64,000 nucleotides of DNA, from positions 1 to 64,000 of the forward strand of contig JAJTAZ010000005.1 in assembly GCA_021287185.1 (NCBI GenBank), read 5' to 3'. The notes beneath the pieces are model-generated. The model was not told the origin of the DNA. It did not search any database and was given only the letters and a program-made list of their open reading frames with translations. Below are positions 34,451 through 45,644 of the stretch, in pieces. Source of the DNA: Burkholderiales bacterium (GTDB lineage Bacteria; Pseudomonadota; Gammaproteobacteria; Burkholderiales; Burkholderiaceae). Made by a program: the position numbers and the translations under genes. The first letter of the stretch is position 1. Each line of letters opens with the position of its first letter.

Positions 34451-35131
34451 TCAAGCACGATTTAATGCTGAATGTTCAGACGGCTTGGGGAATCGTAAAG
34501 TAAACACACTGCCTTGATTGAGTTGACTTTGAACCTCCAACACGCCGTTGTGACGACGCATCACTGTTTGTACCACGCTCAAACCAACACCCAAACTGCC
34601 TGCCGCATCGCTGTGAACAATTCGCGCCGCAGAGACAGCATTCGTATTCGCTTGAATAGAGGCCAACTGTTCCTCAGTCATTCCCACACCCTGATCACGA
34701 ACCGACAAACAAGCCCACGAATCTTGAACCGATGTGGTGATAAAGATGCAACCCGACTCATTGCTGTAGCGCACGGCATTGGACAATAAATTCATGATTG
34801 CACGCCGAATGAGACCCACATCGGCACGTAGCCATAATGCTTCATATTCCTCATGAGAAACTGGACTCATCACCAAACTGATTTTTTTTGCACTCGCTAT
34901 GTGATAAAAAGCATCGATTGTTTCTTGCGCTACAAAAGCCAAATTAACATCAGTAAGCACCAGATGATTATGTTGTGCTTGAGTTAACGCCACCATCTCA
35001 TTAGCCCAATCCAAAGTACGATGAACATGATGTCTCACTTCTTCGCGCAAGGCTGGTGACTCAGTCGGATGTAAATCCAGTGCGGCCAAAATGGCCACTT
35101 GCGGCGTCCTCAGATCATGGGAAAGGAATTT
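34451..35131 (-). pseudogene. Sensor histidine kinase, 5'-truncated
   Basis: Only the kinase core remains. The phosphoacceptor H box [10 protein letters not shown] lies at the very beginning, directly at the junction with the adhesin gene. The N box (MNLLSNAVRYSNE), G1 (VRDQGVGM) and G2 (GSLGVGLSVV) motifs are intact. No input domain and no proper start: the only early start in frame is a GTG at 35098, after the His. The same bases encode the last codons of the adhesin frame. Best read as the remnant of a deletion that fused two genes. Confidence 0.85.
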
Positions 35132-36995
35132 TAGAGTCCGTACTCAGTGCTTGTGCCCCATAGCCCATCGCAACACTGCTGGTTCCTGTGGCCACCGCAT
35201 TGATGCCTGCCGCCATTGCATTTAATCCTGTCGCGCCATTGTTGGTGTAGTTGCCACCAATCACACCATTGTCATTTACGCTGTAGTAGTGCGTTTGAGC
35301 GGCTTTCAGTTGTGCGACATTGACCGCATCTGTGTCGTTGGTACCCGCAGCAACACTGGTGATTTGGCGTGTGATGGTGGTGCCACTACCGACCGATACG
35401 GCTGCATTGGTGGCTTTCCATGTGCTGTTGGTTAACGTCGAGGGTGCATTGGTTTTTGAATTATAGCCAACCGCACCCGCTGCAACATTCGCCACTGAAG
35501 CTTGTCCCAATGCCACACCACCGACTTGGGTCACGCTGGTATTGCTACCCAATGCCACGCCGTTGACTGCTGTAACGCTGGCGTTGTTGCCCATCACCAT
35601 CGCGCCATCGGCACTCACAGTATTGGTGTTACCCACCACGCGCACACCATTCAACGCACCTGTGATGACATTGTCATTACCAAACACCCCACTGTTGTTC
35701 GCAGCAATCGTGCCATTGTTGTTACCCACACTGAATGTGCCGCTACCTGTAATGGTGGTTGGATCACCAAATGCGCCTGAGTTGGCACCTGAAACTGTGT
35801 TGCCGACACCGACGCTGATACTATTTACTCCTGTGGCCTGTGCACCACTACCAATTGCTATCGAATTGGTATTGGATGACACTGTGGATGTACCAATCGC
35901 AACGGTGTTGGCATTGGTTGAACTTGCTAACTCACCAATCGCAATTGAACCATTGGTTGAGTTACCCCCCGCCGTGGCATTATTACCAATAGCAATTGCA
36001 CTGGTTGAGGCATTCATTGCGTCTGCACTGTAACCAATCGCAACACCACCTTTGCCTGCTGCATAGCCCGATTGGTCAGCAGTTGCTTGCGTACCTAACG
36101 CAACGCCATACGCATAACTCGTCGCCGCTGATCCAATAGCAATGGCGTATGGATCTACTGAACTGTTCGCGCGAGAACCATGTCCTATAGCAATGTTATC
36201 TGTGGCAGTAGCTTGCGCATCATCCCCAGCAGCAAAACTGGAAGCACCTGCGGCGTTCGCAGAATAACCAACAGCCGTTGCATTTGTTTGGCTCGCCGTT
36301 GAGCTGTTACCCAATGCAGTGGCATACTGCGCGCTTGCCTGTGCACCGCTGGCAGGGATGGATGTACCCGCGCCCAAGGCCACCGCACCTACACCTTTTG
36401 CCAGTGCGCCATTACCAATCGCCACGGCGTTGATTTGGTCCGCGGTGGTTCGGTTGTTCACGTGCGTACCAATCGCAATTGAGCCCAAACCACTGGCTAT
36501 GGTGCCCGCGCCAACAGCGGTTGAAATATTACCGTTCGTCCTTCCATTAATAGCAGAATCACCAATTGCCACCCCACCCGCAGCATAGGTGTTATAACCA
36601 ATCGCCACACCTGTTTGCGAGTAGTTACCACCATTCACAACCGTTTCGGCATAACTGCCCCAACCAATCGCTACATCACCTGATGATTTGTTCGTTGTGG
36701 TCGCGCCTGCGCCAATCGCCACGTCAAAAGTATTGCCCGCGCTTGCGGCCGTACCAGTGGTATTGGTAAAGCCCGAACCAATCTCGGTTGCGTGCACCAT
36801 TGTGGACGGCAAGAAAGTCAACGCCCCCACCGATGCCAGTGCCACAGCAGATACAGCCAAATTGGTTTTAGAATCAGCAACCGTTGACATGATGCTTGAC
36901 TTGACTGATTTTTTACCTCGAGATTTTGCGGTCTCTTGAACCGCGACCCATGTGCCTGTGTGAACATTGAAAACACTTTTATAGACCTTATTCAT
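35115..36995 (-). CDS. Trimeric autotransporter adhesin, truncated (no anchor domain)
   Basis: A 626-residue protein of the YadA/Hia type. It starts with an extended signal peptide region ([19 protein letters not shown]), has a hydrophobic signal core, a head of many VAIG-type 14-residue repeats ([22 protein letters not shown]), and a neck motif [10 protein letters not shown]. It ends soon after, at STDSKIPFP, where the frame enters the kinase remnant. The C-terminal YadA membrane anchor is missing, so it cannot be displayed in the usual way. AAAGGAG precedes the start. Confidence 0.88.
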   Translation of the reverse strand: MNKVYKSVFNVHTGTWVAVQETAKSRGKKSVKSSIMSTVADSKTNLAVSAVALASVGALTFLPSTMVHATEIGSGFTNTTGTAASAGNTFDVAIGAGATTTNKSSGDVAIGWGSYAETVVNGGNYSQTGVAIGYNTYAAGGVAIGDSAINGRTNGNISTAVGAGTIASGLGSIAIGTHVNNRTTADQINAVAIGNGALAKGVGAVALGAGTSIPASGAQASAQYATALGNSSTASQTNATAVGYSANAAGASSFAAGDDAQATATDNIAIGHGSRANSSVDPYAIAIGSAATSYAYGVALGTQATADQSGYAAGKGGVAIGYSADAMNASTSAIAIGNNATAGGNSTNGSIAIGELASSTNANTVAIGTSTVSSNTNSIAIGSGAQATGVNSISVGVGNTVSGANSGAFGDPTTITGSGTFSVGNNNGTIAANNSGVFGNDNVITGALNGVRVVGNTNTVSADGAMVMGNNASVTAVNGVALGSNTSVTQVGGVALGQASVANVAAGAVGYNSKTNAPSTLTNSTWKATNAAVSVGSGTTITRQITSVAAGTNDTDAVNVAQLKAAQTHYYSVNDNGVIGGNYTNNGATGLNAMAAGINAVATGTSSVAMGYGAQALSTDSKIPFP

Positions 36996-37420
36996 ACCAA
37001 CTCCTTTAATTATGCCGTGGTGCTTTTAGTTCATCACAGCATTAGATAAATATAAATAGTTATGTAAAACCTGTGCAATCCGCATTTTTTAAAACTGGTT
37101 ATACAACAAAAATTTTTCTTTTTAGTTTTATAAGGATAGAAATTTTTTTGGAATAACACATCCATCCTTAGATTGAATTGATATTTATCTTCACTAATTA
37201 ACAATTGTTGACGATTTTTAAATTTTTTTTGTGTTGCTTTTAGGTGATGAAGTGCTTTATTTAATGGTTATGGTCTTTTATTATTAGCAAAATTGCAAGA
37301 TGTGGTGGTCATTTAATCTGATTTGCCATAAACAGAGCACTTGGTTAAATATATCAAATGGGTCGGTTAATAATTTGGTTTGGTTCAAATCACCAAATGT
37401 CAATTTTAAAATAGCCTACA
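36996..37420. other. AT-rich intergenic region
   Basis: Leader and promoter region of the adhesin gene plus the 3' side of the DUF3597 gene. I see no gene, tRNA or clear repeat in it. Confidence 0.5.
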
Positions 37421-37449
37421 AAAAAAGCCCTCATTACTGAGGGCTTTTT
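37421..37449 (-). terminator. Terminator after the DUF3597 gene
   Basis: AAAAAGCCCTC/GAGGGCTTTTT with loop ATTACT, A/T runs on both sides. Confidence 0.92.
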
Positions 37450-37473
37450 CTGAGTCTTACGGTCAGCAGTCCA

Positions 37474-37866
37474 TTACGCCAACAAATTCGCTGGGATGTT
37501 TCCGCCATTGGCCGCGAGTTGTTGTAGCACCGTTTTGTGCAACCACATATTCATGCTGGCTGAGTCGTTCATCAAATCGGCTGGGCAGTTCAATTCTGCG
37601 GCCAATTCTTTGCGATGCGCCAAGCTGCTGTCCATGCCCAGTAGTTTGAGCAAGTCAACAATCGAAGTTTGCCAATTCAACGATTCGCTGCTATTGGCTG
37701 ACAATGCCTGTAATTTACCAACCACATCAACTTCGCTCATCGCCACTTGTACGGGCGCTTCATACGTCACATCAGCAGGTGCCGCTGCTGCTGCATCTAC
37801 CGCAGGTGTTTCTGCTGGTTTGTCGCCAAAACCGAGTTTTGACATAATGGTTCCAAAAATTCCCAT
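37474..37866 (-). CDS. DUF3597 protein
   Basis: A 130-residue cytoplasmic protein. Opening MGIFGTIMSKLGF, an Ala/Pro-rich linker, then the conserved helical domain (LNWQTSIVDLLKLLGMDSSLAHRKELAAELN, MNMWLHKTVLQQLAANGG). LysM-like annotations occur for relatives, but no LysM repeat is seen here. ATG 37866 with an AGGAG upstream is preferred over an ATG 15 bases earlier, which lies in that site. Function unknown. Confidence 0.85.
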   Translation of the reverse strand: MGIFGTIMSKLGFGDKPAETPAVDAAAAAPADVTYEAPVQVAMSEVDVVGKLQALSANSSESLNWQTSIVDLLKLLGMDSSLAHRKELAAELNCPADLMNDSASMNMWLHKTVLQQLAANGGNIPANLLA

Positions 37867-37988
37867 AATCATCTCCTTCAAAAAAGTGAATGGAGAGCCA
37901 TTGTAACCGATAGTTTTTTCAAGTGTGTTACCAAGCGGGCTTTATTTGTACTTTGGATGGCTTTGTTTGTGGTCTTGTCGTCACCATG

Positions 37989-38022
37989 AAAAACCCCCAC
38001 CAGTTCAATCGGTGGGGGTTTT
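37989..38022 (-). terminator. Terminator after rne
   Basis: A 12-bp stem AAAACCCCCACC/GGTGGGGGTTTT with a nine-base loop, 20 bp after the rne stop. Confidence 0.92.
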
Positions 38023-38041
38023 GTGGGATGATAGCCTACAA

Positions 38042-41000
38042 TCAGTGCTGCGTTTCAATCAATTGCAAGGGTTCATCCGCCATCTGACTGCGGGGCTTGC
38101 GCTCCCGCGGTGGATGTTGGCGAGCAGGCGCAACCGCAGCGACAGGTTCAACCATAGTCGCATCGGTGTGCACCAATTCCAAACCGGCAGCACGCAAAAC
38201 CGCGTTCAAATCAACCTCAGGGGTATCTTCAACCACGGGTGCCGTTGTAACAGGGCTACTCACAACAGGTGTTTCAAGCACAATCGGTGCTGCTGTTGAT
38301 ACGGATTGCACAACGGTCTCAACGATGGGCTCGATTTGTGGAGCTTCGTTTTGCGCAGGCGGCTCAGATACTGGTGACACGGCTGCTTCAACTTTGATTT
38401 CAGGCTCTTTCACCACTGTCACAGGTGCAAGTGCTGATGGCGCAATCTCAACCACAACAGGGATGTGCTCAGAAGGATGTACCTGCTGCACTTGGCTAAC
38501 CACCTGCACGCTACTCACAGGCGCAGGCACTTGGATGACCAAGGGGGTTGGGTCATAGTTAACGGGCACATTGGGATGTCCATCTTCGCGCATCAGTTCT
38601 GAAATCGTGCTCGCCGTTGCAACCATGGTCGGCTCAGCATTGTGCGTATGCTCACGCGATTCTTTGCGCTCTCTACGGTCACGGCGGTCACGGCCTGTGC
38701 GACTACGACGCTCCCGTGGCTCTCTGGATTCTCTCGACTCTTTTGCCGCGGTTGCATCCAGTTCTGCCGCGTGTTGGGTGTGCTCAACAACGTCGATGCG
38801 CGATGATTCTGTCACATGGGTGGCTGTTGCAGCATTCGCTGATGCAGGCGCAATTTCAACCACCACAGGTGCAACCGCCACTTCACTGGTTGTTATTGAG
38901 TTGTCCGCTGATTGAGCAACGGCGTTCTCGGGATTCTGACCTCGTTCATTGTTTCGACCACCACGCGAACCGCGACTGCGGCGACTTGGACGCTCACTCG
39001 TTTGCTCTGCACCTTCGTTGACACTGTCGGTGCGTTTGTTGGCACCGTTGATTTCGTTTTCGCCGAGCTCTTTGGCTGGACGCTCGGTGCGAGGTTTGCG
39101 CTCGCCGCGAGCAGGGCGTTCTGTACGCGCGGTTTTATCTGCGGCCTCACCCTCGACTTTATTCGTGCGCACTGGTTTTTCTGTGCGTTCGGTCTTAAGC
39201 TCAGTGCGTTCGCCACGGTTGCCATTGGCACCATTGCGGCGACGGTCGTTGTTGCGGCGTTCGCCATTGCGGTTGCCCGAACCACCACGCGCGTTGCGTT
39301 TTTTCACTTCGGGTTCTGGCTCGGGAATCGGTTCGGGTTGAATGCCAAACAGCGATTTGATTTTAGACCACAGGCCTGTTTTGGGTGGCTCCACAACAAC
39401 CGCTTTAATAGGTTCGACCTGCGGAGCAGGTGCTGGCGCACTCGGCGTGATGCCTTTGACAGCGGCTTCAGGACGCACGGGTTTTTGCTCATCGCGTTTG
39501 GCAGCGTAACCTTCGTCCTCGTCTGGTTTCTCAACTTGGGTGTAACTGGCACTCAGTAACTCCAAACGTTCATCGTCATGACGCATGCGATCGAGTTTGT
39601 AGTGTGGTGTTTCCAAGTATTTGTTGGGAATCAGGATGACGTTGGTTTTCGTGCGGTGTTCCAATTGATGAATTTCCGCGCGTTTTTCGTTCAACAAGAA
39701 TGTCGCCACATCAATCGGTACTTGGACATTCAATGCGGCGGTATGCTCTTTCATCGCTTCTTCTTGCACAATACGCAAGACATGCAATGCGGTTGATTCG
39801 ATGTCACGAATCACACCCGTGCCGTTACAACGCGGGCAGGTGATGTGCGAGCCTTCAGACAACGAGGGACGCAAACGCTGACGCGAGAGTTCCATCAAAC
39901 CAAAGCGCGAAATTTTGCCCATTTGCACACGAGCACGGTCATAACGCAAGGCTTCTTTGAGGGTATTTTCAACGTCTTTTTGATTTTTAGACGACTCCAT
40001 GTCAATGAAGTCAATCACCACCAAGCCACCCAAATCGCGTAAGCGCAATTGACGCGCGACTTCTTCGGCTGCTTCAAGATTGGTTTTGTACGCCGTGTCT
40101 TCAATATCCGAGCCACGGGTTGCGCGCGCGCTGTTCACATCCACCGACACCAAGGCTTCGGTGTGGTCAATCACAATCGCGCCGCCCGAAGGCAATGGCA
40201 CGGTGCGCGCATAGGCGGTTTCGATTTGATGCTCAATTTGAAAACGCGAGTACAGCGGAATGTCATCGACATAACGCTTCACACGGTGGGCATTGTGCGG
40301 CATGACCACACTCATGAACGACTGCGCTTGCTCGAAGATTTCTTGCGTATCAATCAAAATTTCGCCAATGTCGGGCTGGAAGTAGTCGCGAATCGCGCGA
40401 ATTACCAAAGACGATTCAAGGTAAATCAAAAACGGCGCGGGGTTGGTGCGCACGCCTTGCGCATCGGTGTCCGGTTGCGCCGCGCCATCAATTGCTTGCC
40501 ACAACTGCATCAAGTAATTCATGTCCCACTGCAACTCTTCGGCCGAACGACCAATCCCTGCTGTGCGCGCAATCAAACTCATGCCCGTAGGGATGTCGAG
40601 CTGACTCATCGCTTCACGCAACTCTTGGCGATCCTCGCCTTCGATGCGACGCGACACACCACCACCACGTGGATTGTTCGGCATCAACACAAGGTAACGA
40701 CCTGCCAACGAAATAAAGGTGGTCAGTGCCGCACCTTTGTTGCCGCGTTCTTCTTTTTCGACCTGAACGATGATTTCTTGACCCTCAACAATCGCATCTT
40801 GAATGCGCGCCGAACGAGGATCCACACCTGATTTGAATAAGCTGCGTTCAATTTCTTTGAAGGGTAAAAAGCCATGACGCTCTTCGCCATAATTGACAAA
40901 GCACGCCTCCAAAGAAGGCTCCACGCGGGTGACCACACCTTTATAAATATTGCCTTTGCGTTGTTCACGCCCTGAGGCTTCGATATCGATGTCGATGAGT

Positions 41001-41068
41001 TTTTGCCCATCCACAATGGCCACGCGCAACTCTTCTGCGTGCGTGGCGTTAAATAACATACGTTTCAT
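38042..41068 (-). CDS. rne: Ribonuclease E
   Basis: A 1008-residue endoribonuclease, core of the RNA degradosome. Start [19 protein letters not shown]1 domain with [20 protein letters not shown], DNase I-like catalytic segments [16 protein letters not shown] and [11 protein letters not shown] with the metal-binding Asp residues, and the zinc-link CPRCNGTG. After about residue 520 comes a long unstructured tail with Arg-rich ([11 protein letters not shown]) RNA-binding and acidic/Pro-Val-rich segments, typical of beta-proteobacterial RNase E. The start at 41068 excludes 14 upstream in-frame codons. Its upstream region is unusually long. Confidence 0.96.
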   Translation of the reverse strand: MKRMLFNATHAEELRVAIVDGQKLIDIDIEASGREQRKGNIYKGVVTRVEPSLEACFVNYGEERHGFLPFKEIERSLFKSGVDPRSARIQDAIVEGQEIIVQVEKEERGNKGAALTTFISLAGRYLVLMPNNPRGGGVSRRIEGEDRQELREAMSQLDIPTGMSLIARTAGIGRSAEELQWDMNYLMQLWQAIDGAAQPDTDAQGVRTNPAPFLIYLESSLVIRAIRDYFQPDIGEILIDTQEIFEQAQSFMSVVMPHNAHRVKRYVDDIPLYSRFQIEHQIETAYARTVPLPSGGAIVIDHTEALVSVDVNSARATRGSDIEDTAYKTNLEAAEEVARQLRLRDLGGLVVIDFIDMESSKNQKDVENTLKEALRYDRARVQMGKISRFGLMELSRQRLRPSLSEGSHITCPRCNGTGVIRDIESTALHVLRIVQEEAMKEHTAALNVQVPIDVATFLLNEKRAEIHQLEHRTKTNVILIPNKYLETPHYKLDRMRHDDERLELLSASYTQVEKPDEDEGYAAKRDEQKPVRPEAAVKGITPSAPAPAPQVEPIKAVVVEPPKTGLWSKIKSLFGIQPEPIPEPEPEVKKRNARGGSGNRNGERRNNDRRRNGANGNRGERTELKTERTEKPVRTNKVEGEAADKTARTERPARGERKPRTERPAKELGENEINGANKRTDSVNEGAEQTSERPSRRSRGSRGGRNNERGQNPENAVAQSADNSITTSEVAVAPVVVEIAPASANAATATHVTESSRIDVVEHTQHAAELDATAAKESRESREPRERRSRTGRDRRDRRERKESREHTHNAEPTMVATASTISELMREDGHPNVPVNYDPTPLVIQVPAPVSSVQVVSQVQQVHPSEHIPVVVEIAPSALAPVTVVKEPEIKVEAAVSPVSEPPAQNEAPQIEPIVETVVQSVSTAAPIVLETPVVSSPVTTAPVVEDTPEVDLNAVLRAAGLELVHTDATMVEPVAAVAPARQHPPRERKPRSQMADEPLQLIETQH

Positions 41069-41922
41069 TTTTTGTACTCCGTGCGAGATGACTCGCCATA
41101 ATGCACCCACGGGGCGGGGGGCTTACCATGCCTTGAACGCAATCGTCCACTCGTTCGCATGTACGGAGTTTGAAAGATGTCTTGTGTGATTGAATTCACA
41201 TCAAGACGATGGAACTTAGGTCATAACCCAAGTGAATGGGTGCTTTTATTAAAAAATGTTCGTTATAAGCGCATACATAACGATTTTAAAACACATGATA
41301 ATTCAAGCACCAATGATGCTGAGAACGGCACTTACCCGCCATTCAATACGGTCACTCAAACATGTAAGCCACGCATTTATGGTCTATGGCAACTACCTGT
41401 CTGTCACTTTTTCGAGCACGGTATTTGAGGGGATGTGGCATTGCAGACTGGGTTTGAATTTTGTTGTTATTCAAAACACCCAACATCCATCGACCACTGA
41501 GTCACCACCTCAAACGCTCACTCGAAAATAAATTCTTCTTTCATTCCGTTCACACAATTGTTGTGTGTCGCGTCCACAAAAATCCCCACACACCCGACAA
41601 GCGCATCGCAAATTTTTGCTTTAGACATCCGTTTTTTATGTTGATGCATGTTCTCTGGAAGTCTTGCGAATGATTTAATTTCGCAAACGTGCATCAAACA
41701 TCAAGGAAAAATCGGTTAAACCCGTTACAATAGCGTTCATAATTACAAAGGCTGCGCCTTGTGATGTCACATCATGCAGCGTCCAACGGCGTTATGCTTT
41801 TTGTCAAAAGCCCTGTGATGCAACTATGATACGATTACAGCAGACAAATTATAGCAAATTTAACCACTTACGCAAGACTTTTAAACAATCCCTCACGAGA
41901 AACACCCAATCAACCCAAAAAT
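41069..41922. other. Long divergent region between rne and rluC
   Basis: About 850 bases without a convincing gene. In other bacteria rne has a long structured leader through which RNase E autoregulates, and the position fits. A short palindrome TGATGTCACATCA is at 41762-41774. Small frames on both strands lack ribosome sites and protein-like composition. Confidence 0.5.
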
Positions 41923-42885
41923 ATGACCCAATTGCCCGATACCACAACACCCACAGTACGCCTACACACCATTACCGAAAACGAAGCGGGGCAACGCGTG
42001 GACAATTTTCTTTTGCGTATGTGCAAAGGCGTGCCCAAATCATGGGTCTATCGCGTGGTACGCAAAGGCGAGGTACGCGTCAATAAAGGGCGGGTGGATG
42101 TGACTTATAAATTAGAAATCGGGGATGTGGTACGCATCCCACCCGTTCGGGTGAGCGAGGTTGCCGAAAGCCTCGTACCCAAACACCGCGCCACCGCGCT
42201 ACCGATTATTTACGAGGACGATGCTTTGTTGGTGATTGATAAACCTGCGGGACTGGCGGTGCACGGTGGTTCTGGCGTGTCGTTTGGCGTGATTGAACAA
42301 TTGCGTGCTGCTTATCCCAAATTGAAGTTTTTAGAACTCGTGCATCGTTTGGACAAAGAAACCTCTGGCTTATTGGTTTTAGCGAAAAAACGCGCCGCAT
42401 TGGTGTATTTACACGAACAAATTCGCAACGGTCAGATGGATAAACGCTACTATGCGATTCTCAAAGGCGAATTGACGCAAACCGTGACGCATGTGAAAGC
42501 ACCGCTGCACAAGTACGTCGCACCCAATGGTGAGCGACGCGTGGTTGTGGCACACGAAGGGGAAGGACAAAGCGCGCACACGCAATTTAATATCGAGCAA
42601 AAATTATCGGGCTACACGACCGTGCGTGTGAAAATTTTTACAGGGCGCACCCATCAAATTCGCGTGCACAGCGCATCCATTGAGCACCCGATTGTGGGTG
42701 ATGAAAAATACGGTGATTTTGAGTTGAATAAAAAGTTGGCCAAAACCACAGGTGGACGGATGTTTTTACACGCGCATATGTTGCGCATCACCCATCCGAT
42801 TTCGGGCGAAATCCTGTCGTTGACCGCGCCGATTCCACAGGCGTTCGCACAGTTTATTGACAACGTTCAAGCATCGGCATCATAA
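41923..42885 (+). CDS. rluC: Ribosomal large subunit pseudouridine synthase C
   Basis: A 320-residue RluA-family enzyme. In E. coli RluC modifies U955, U2504 and U2580 of 23S rRNA. N-terminal S4 domain (GQRVDNFLLRMCKGVPKSW, RKGEVRVNKGR), catalytic Asp in VHRLDKETSGLLV, and the GRTHQIRVH segment. Divergent from rne, the usual neighbour pair. Convergent with the DUF2272 gene with no visible terminator. Confidence 0.94.
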   Translation: MTQLPDTTTPTVRLHTITENEAGQRVDNFLLRMCKGVPKSWVYRVVRKGEVRVNKGRVDVTYKLEIGDVVRIPPVRVSEVAESLVPKHRATALPIIYEDDALLVIDKPAGLAVHGGSGVSFGVIEQLRAAYPKLKFLELVHRLDKETSGLLVLAKKRAALVYLHEQIRNGQMDKRYYAILKGELTQTVTHVKAPLHKYVAPNGERRVVVAHEGEGQSAHTQFNIEQKLSGYTTVRVKIFTGRTHQIRVHSASIEHPIVGDEKYGDFELNKKLAKTTGGRMFLHAHMLRITHPISGEILSLTAPIPQAFAQFIDNVQASAS

Positions 42886-42910
42886 ACTTGCAAAAAAACC
42901 CCTTGCACAT

Positions 42911-43822
42911 TTATTCCTTTGCACGCAACAAGGTCACCCAATCTTGTTGATTCATATTGCAATATCGTGTGGTACTGAGTGAACACATCGGCGCATCCTC
43001 ACTCAAAGCATCAATCAACCATGAGCCCGTTTGTGTGGGCAAGAAATAGGCTTTTGCCAACGTGCCACTTCGTGTCAATTGCAATTCGCGCATGGTGACA
43101 GACTGCACCACATTGCCGCCAACGGTATAGGCACGCTGATGCTGCTTCGCCCCTTGAATCCCGACCACCACATCACAGTGCATTTTCAAAGAGGCTGAAT
43201 CCGTGCTGTGCTCTGCCATCCAATCGGCAAATCCCTGCACACCAAACACGCGGCGCGCCTCGCGCACATAACACAGCAAATCACCCACGCGCATGCGAGT
43301 GGTCAGTGGATTCTTCGGCACGAACCCGTATGCCTGCGGTTGTGCGAATGCAGGCTTGATATAACGAATATGTCCATCAGCAAAATTAAATTCATCCTGC
43401 GTAAAACCCGCCTGTTTCATCACATAACTGATGAATGCACCCGACCACGGCGTGTCGACCAACTGCACGCGGGTGAGGGCGTCGTTCACCGTGCTGTCGG
43501 GATGATTGGGAATGGATGAATGGCGAAATAAATCCTGTACGCCCACACTGTTTTGCCAATAGTGCAATACCCGTTGCCACGCAGGTGAGCCATCGGCGAG
43601 TGTGTCGCGCTCAGCTTCCATCGGGCCGATTTTAACCAAACGCCCTTGGACATTGATAAACGGTTCGCGCCATAAACGATGTTCAGAACACGCCACTTGT
43701 GCAGCCAATTGGGCTTTGTTTTGAGGGGTTTGATGGTGACAAAATCCATCGTCCTTTGCTCGCGCCGCACCCATGATGCACACAAGGCTCAGACACACCC
43801 ACACCGACCCAGCCTTCATCAT
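42911..43822 (-). CDS. DUF2272 exported protein
   Basis: A 303-residue protein with a signal peptide ([22 protein letters not shown]). The domain VDTPWSGAFISYVMKQAG with HIRYIKPAF, GDLLCYVR and CDVVVGI has the pattern of DUF2272, probably an NlpC/P60-like cysteine peptidase fold. The expected nucleophile position in PWSGAF is Ser, not Cys, so activity is doubtful. The start overlaps the metW stop, so it is co-transcribed with metXW, an association I cannot explain. Confidence 0.8.
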   Translation of the reverse strand: MMKAGSVWVCLSLVCIMGAARAKDDGFCHHQTPQNKAQLAAQVACSEHRLWREPFINVQGRLVKIGPMEAERDTLADGSPAWQRVLHYWQNSVGVQDLFRHSSIPNHPDSTVNDALTRVQLVDTPWSGAFISYVMKQAGFTQDEFNFADGHIRYIKPAFAQPQAYGFVPKNPLTTRMRVGDLLCYVREARRVFGVQGFADWMAEHSTDSASLKMHCDVVVGIQGAKQHQRAYTVGGNVVQSVTMRELQLTRSGTLAKAYFLPTQTGSWLIDALSEDAPMCSLSTTRYCNMNQQDWVTLLRAKE

Positions 43823-44457
43823 TGCATCTCAAATACCGCTAAACTACCGCGTAAATTCGGCATAAAGTTCACCACCTGCTCATCGTGCAAAACCACGCGA
43901 CGGGTGACACGGCAACCGACATCGCGCGCCAAAATCTCAAAATCTTTGAGTGTGAGCACACGCACATTCGGCGTGTTGTACCACTCATAGGGCAGGGTTT
44001 TTGATACGGGCATACGTCCACGGATGACCGCAAGGCGATGTTGCCAAAAGCCAAAATTCGGTACGGAGACAATCGCCTTTTTACCCACGCGCACGATTTC
44101 ACGCATGATATTCTCGGTTTGATGCACCGCTTGCAGCGTGAGTGACAAGACCGCCACATCAAAACTATCGTTCTCGAACCACGCCAAGCCCGATTCCAAA
44201 TCCTGTTGCAGCACAGGCAAGCCTTTGGCCACGCAAGCCGCCACATTGGCATCGTTTTTCTCAACACCATAGCCTGTAACCGCACGTTCGCGGATGAGTT
44301 TGTGCAGCAAAGTGCCATCGCCGCACCCCAAATCCAATACATGCGCGCCCTGTGGTATCCAACGGGCAATCACATCAAAATCAGGACGGTGCGAGCCTGC
44401 CAATATTTGCGCTGGATTCAGCGGTTGCACGGACTTCGTAGGGTTTGATTGGTTCAT
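43819..44457 (-). CDS. metW: Methionine biosynthesis protein MetW
   Basis: A 212-residue methyltransferase-fold protein that works with MetX in the homoserine acylation step in many proteobacteria. SAM-binding motif [12 protein letters not shown], then YGVEKND, and the MetW-specific [20 protein letters not shown] and [14 protein letters not shown] strong GGAGG ribosome site; the start overlaps the metX stop by four bases. Second gene of the operon behind the riboswitch-like leader. Confidence 0.94.
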   Translation of the reverse strand: MNQSNPTKSVQPLNPAQILAGSHRPDFDVIARWIPQGAHVLDLGCGDGTLLHKLIRERAVTGYGVEKNDANVAACVAKGLPVLQQDLESGLAWFENDSFDVAVLSLTLQAVHQTENIMREIVRVGKKAIVSVPNFGFWQHRLAVIRGRMPVSKTLPYEWYNTPNVRVLTLKDFEILARDVGCRVTRRVVLHDEQVVNFMPNLRGSLAVFEMQ

Positions 44458-45623
44458 TGTGCGCCTCCCACTGAAATATTGGCAAAGTATGCACGCACCA
44501 CATTGTGGTAACGCTCGTCTGTGAGCAAAAACGCATCGTGTCCGTGCGGCGCATCAATCTCAGCATAAGTGACTTTACGCTGGTTTTTTACCAAAGCCTG
44601 CACCAAATCATGACTGTGTTCTGGCGAAAAACGCCAATCGGTGGTGAACGAAATCACCAAATACTCAGCATGTGATTGTTGCAACACCGCACTCAAATCC
44701 ACATCCGCCTCGCGCAGAGACTCACGACTGGCGCGCGCCAAGTCAAAATAATCCAAAGCTTTGGTAATCAACAAATACGTGTTGGCATCAAAGTAAGTGG
44801 CAAATTTATCGCCTTGATAATGCAGGTAGGATTCGATTTCAAAATCCACGCCGTAATCAAAACGATATGCTTCGCGTGCTTGCCCTGGCTCAATTGGGCG
44901 CAACTCGCGCCCGAATTTCTCCGCCATGTCGTCGTCAGACAAATAAGTAATATGCCCAATCATGCGCGCCACGCGCAAACCATTGGTCGGCACCACGCCG
45001 TGTTCATAAAAATGACCGCCATGGAAATTCGGGTCGGATAAAATCGCCTGTCGCGCCACATCGTTAAAGGCAATATTCTGCGCAGACAAATGCGTGGTTG
45101 AGGCAATCGCCACACAATGGCGCACGCATTCAGGATAGCGCACGCTCCACGCCATCGCCTGCATGCCCCCAAGCGAGCCGCCCATCACCGCCGCCCATTG
45201 CTCAATGCCGAGTGCGTGCATCAAGCGTTTTTGCGCATCGACCCAATCCTCCACCGTAACCACGGGAAAATCTGCGCCATAAATCTTACCCGTATCTGGA
45301 TTAACGTGCATCGGCCCCGTTGAGCCAAAGCATGAACCGAGATTGTTCACGCCGACCACGAAAAATTTATCCGTGTCCACAGGTTTGCCCGAGCCGACCA
45401 TATTGTCCCACCAGCCCGCATCGCCTTTTTCATTCTCACCCGCAACGTGGTGCGAGGCATTGAGTGCATGGCAAATCAGCACGGCATTGCTTTTGTCCGC
45501 ATTGAGCGTGCCATAGGTTTCATACATCAAATGGTAGTCGCGAATCTGTGCACCGCTTTGCAAGGGCAGAGGCTCAGTAAATTTGAGGGTTTGCGCAATG
45601 GGTTTGAGGAGCTTACTGCTCAT
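44454..45623 (-). CDS. metX: Homoserine O-acyltransferase (acetyl/succinyl) MetX
   Basis: Acylates homoserine at the entry to methionine synthesis. About 389 residues, alpha/beta-hydrolase fold: [11 protein letters not shown] oxyanion region, [11 protein letters not shown], nucleophile in [12 protein letters not shown], Asp in FTTDWRF and His in [10 protein letters not shown]. Start MSSKLLKP at 45623 matches family N-termini; ATG 45644, right after the leader terminator, is the alternative and would add seven residues. Expression is likely controlled by the leader at 45645-45760. Confidence 0.93.
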   Translation of the reverse strand: MSSKLLKPIAQTLKFTEPLPLQSGAQIRDYHLMYETYGTLNADKSNAVLICHALNASHHVAGENEKGDAGWWDNMVGSGKPVDTDKFFVVGVNNLGSCFGSTGPMHVNPDTGKIYGADFPVVTVEDWVDAQKRLMHALGIEQWAAVMGGSLGGMQAMAWSVRYPECVRHCVAIASTTHLSAQNIAFNDVARQAILSDPNFHGGHFYEHGVVPTNGLRVARMIGHITYLSDDDMAEKFGRELRPIEPGQAREAYRFDYGVDFEIESYLHYQGDKFATYFDANTYLLITKALDYFDLARASRESLREADVDLSAVLQQSHAEYLVISFTTDWRFSPEHSHDLVQALVKNQRKVTYAEIDAPHGHDAFLLTDERYHNVVRAYFANISVGGAQ

Positions 45624-45644
45624 GGGTTTTGTCCATTCATCCAT

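Noticed and set aside
41177..41673. Several small frames in the rne-rluC gap
   Set aside because: They overlap on the same strand, lack ribosome sites, and have non-protein-like composition.
41762..41774. TGATGTCACATCA palindrome as a CRP site
   Set aside because: The half-site spacing does not fit the TGTGA-N6-TCACA consensus; only a short palindrome is supported.
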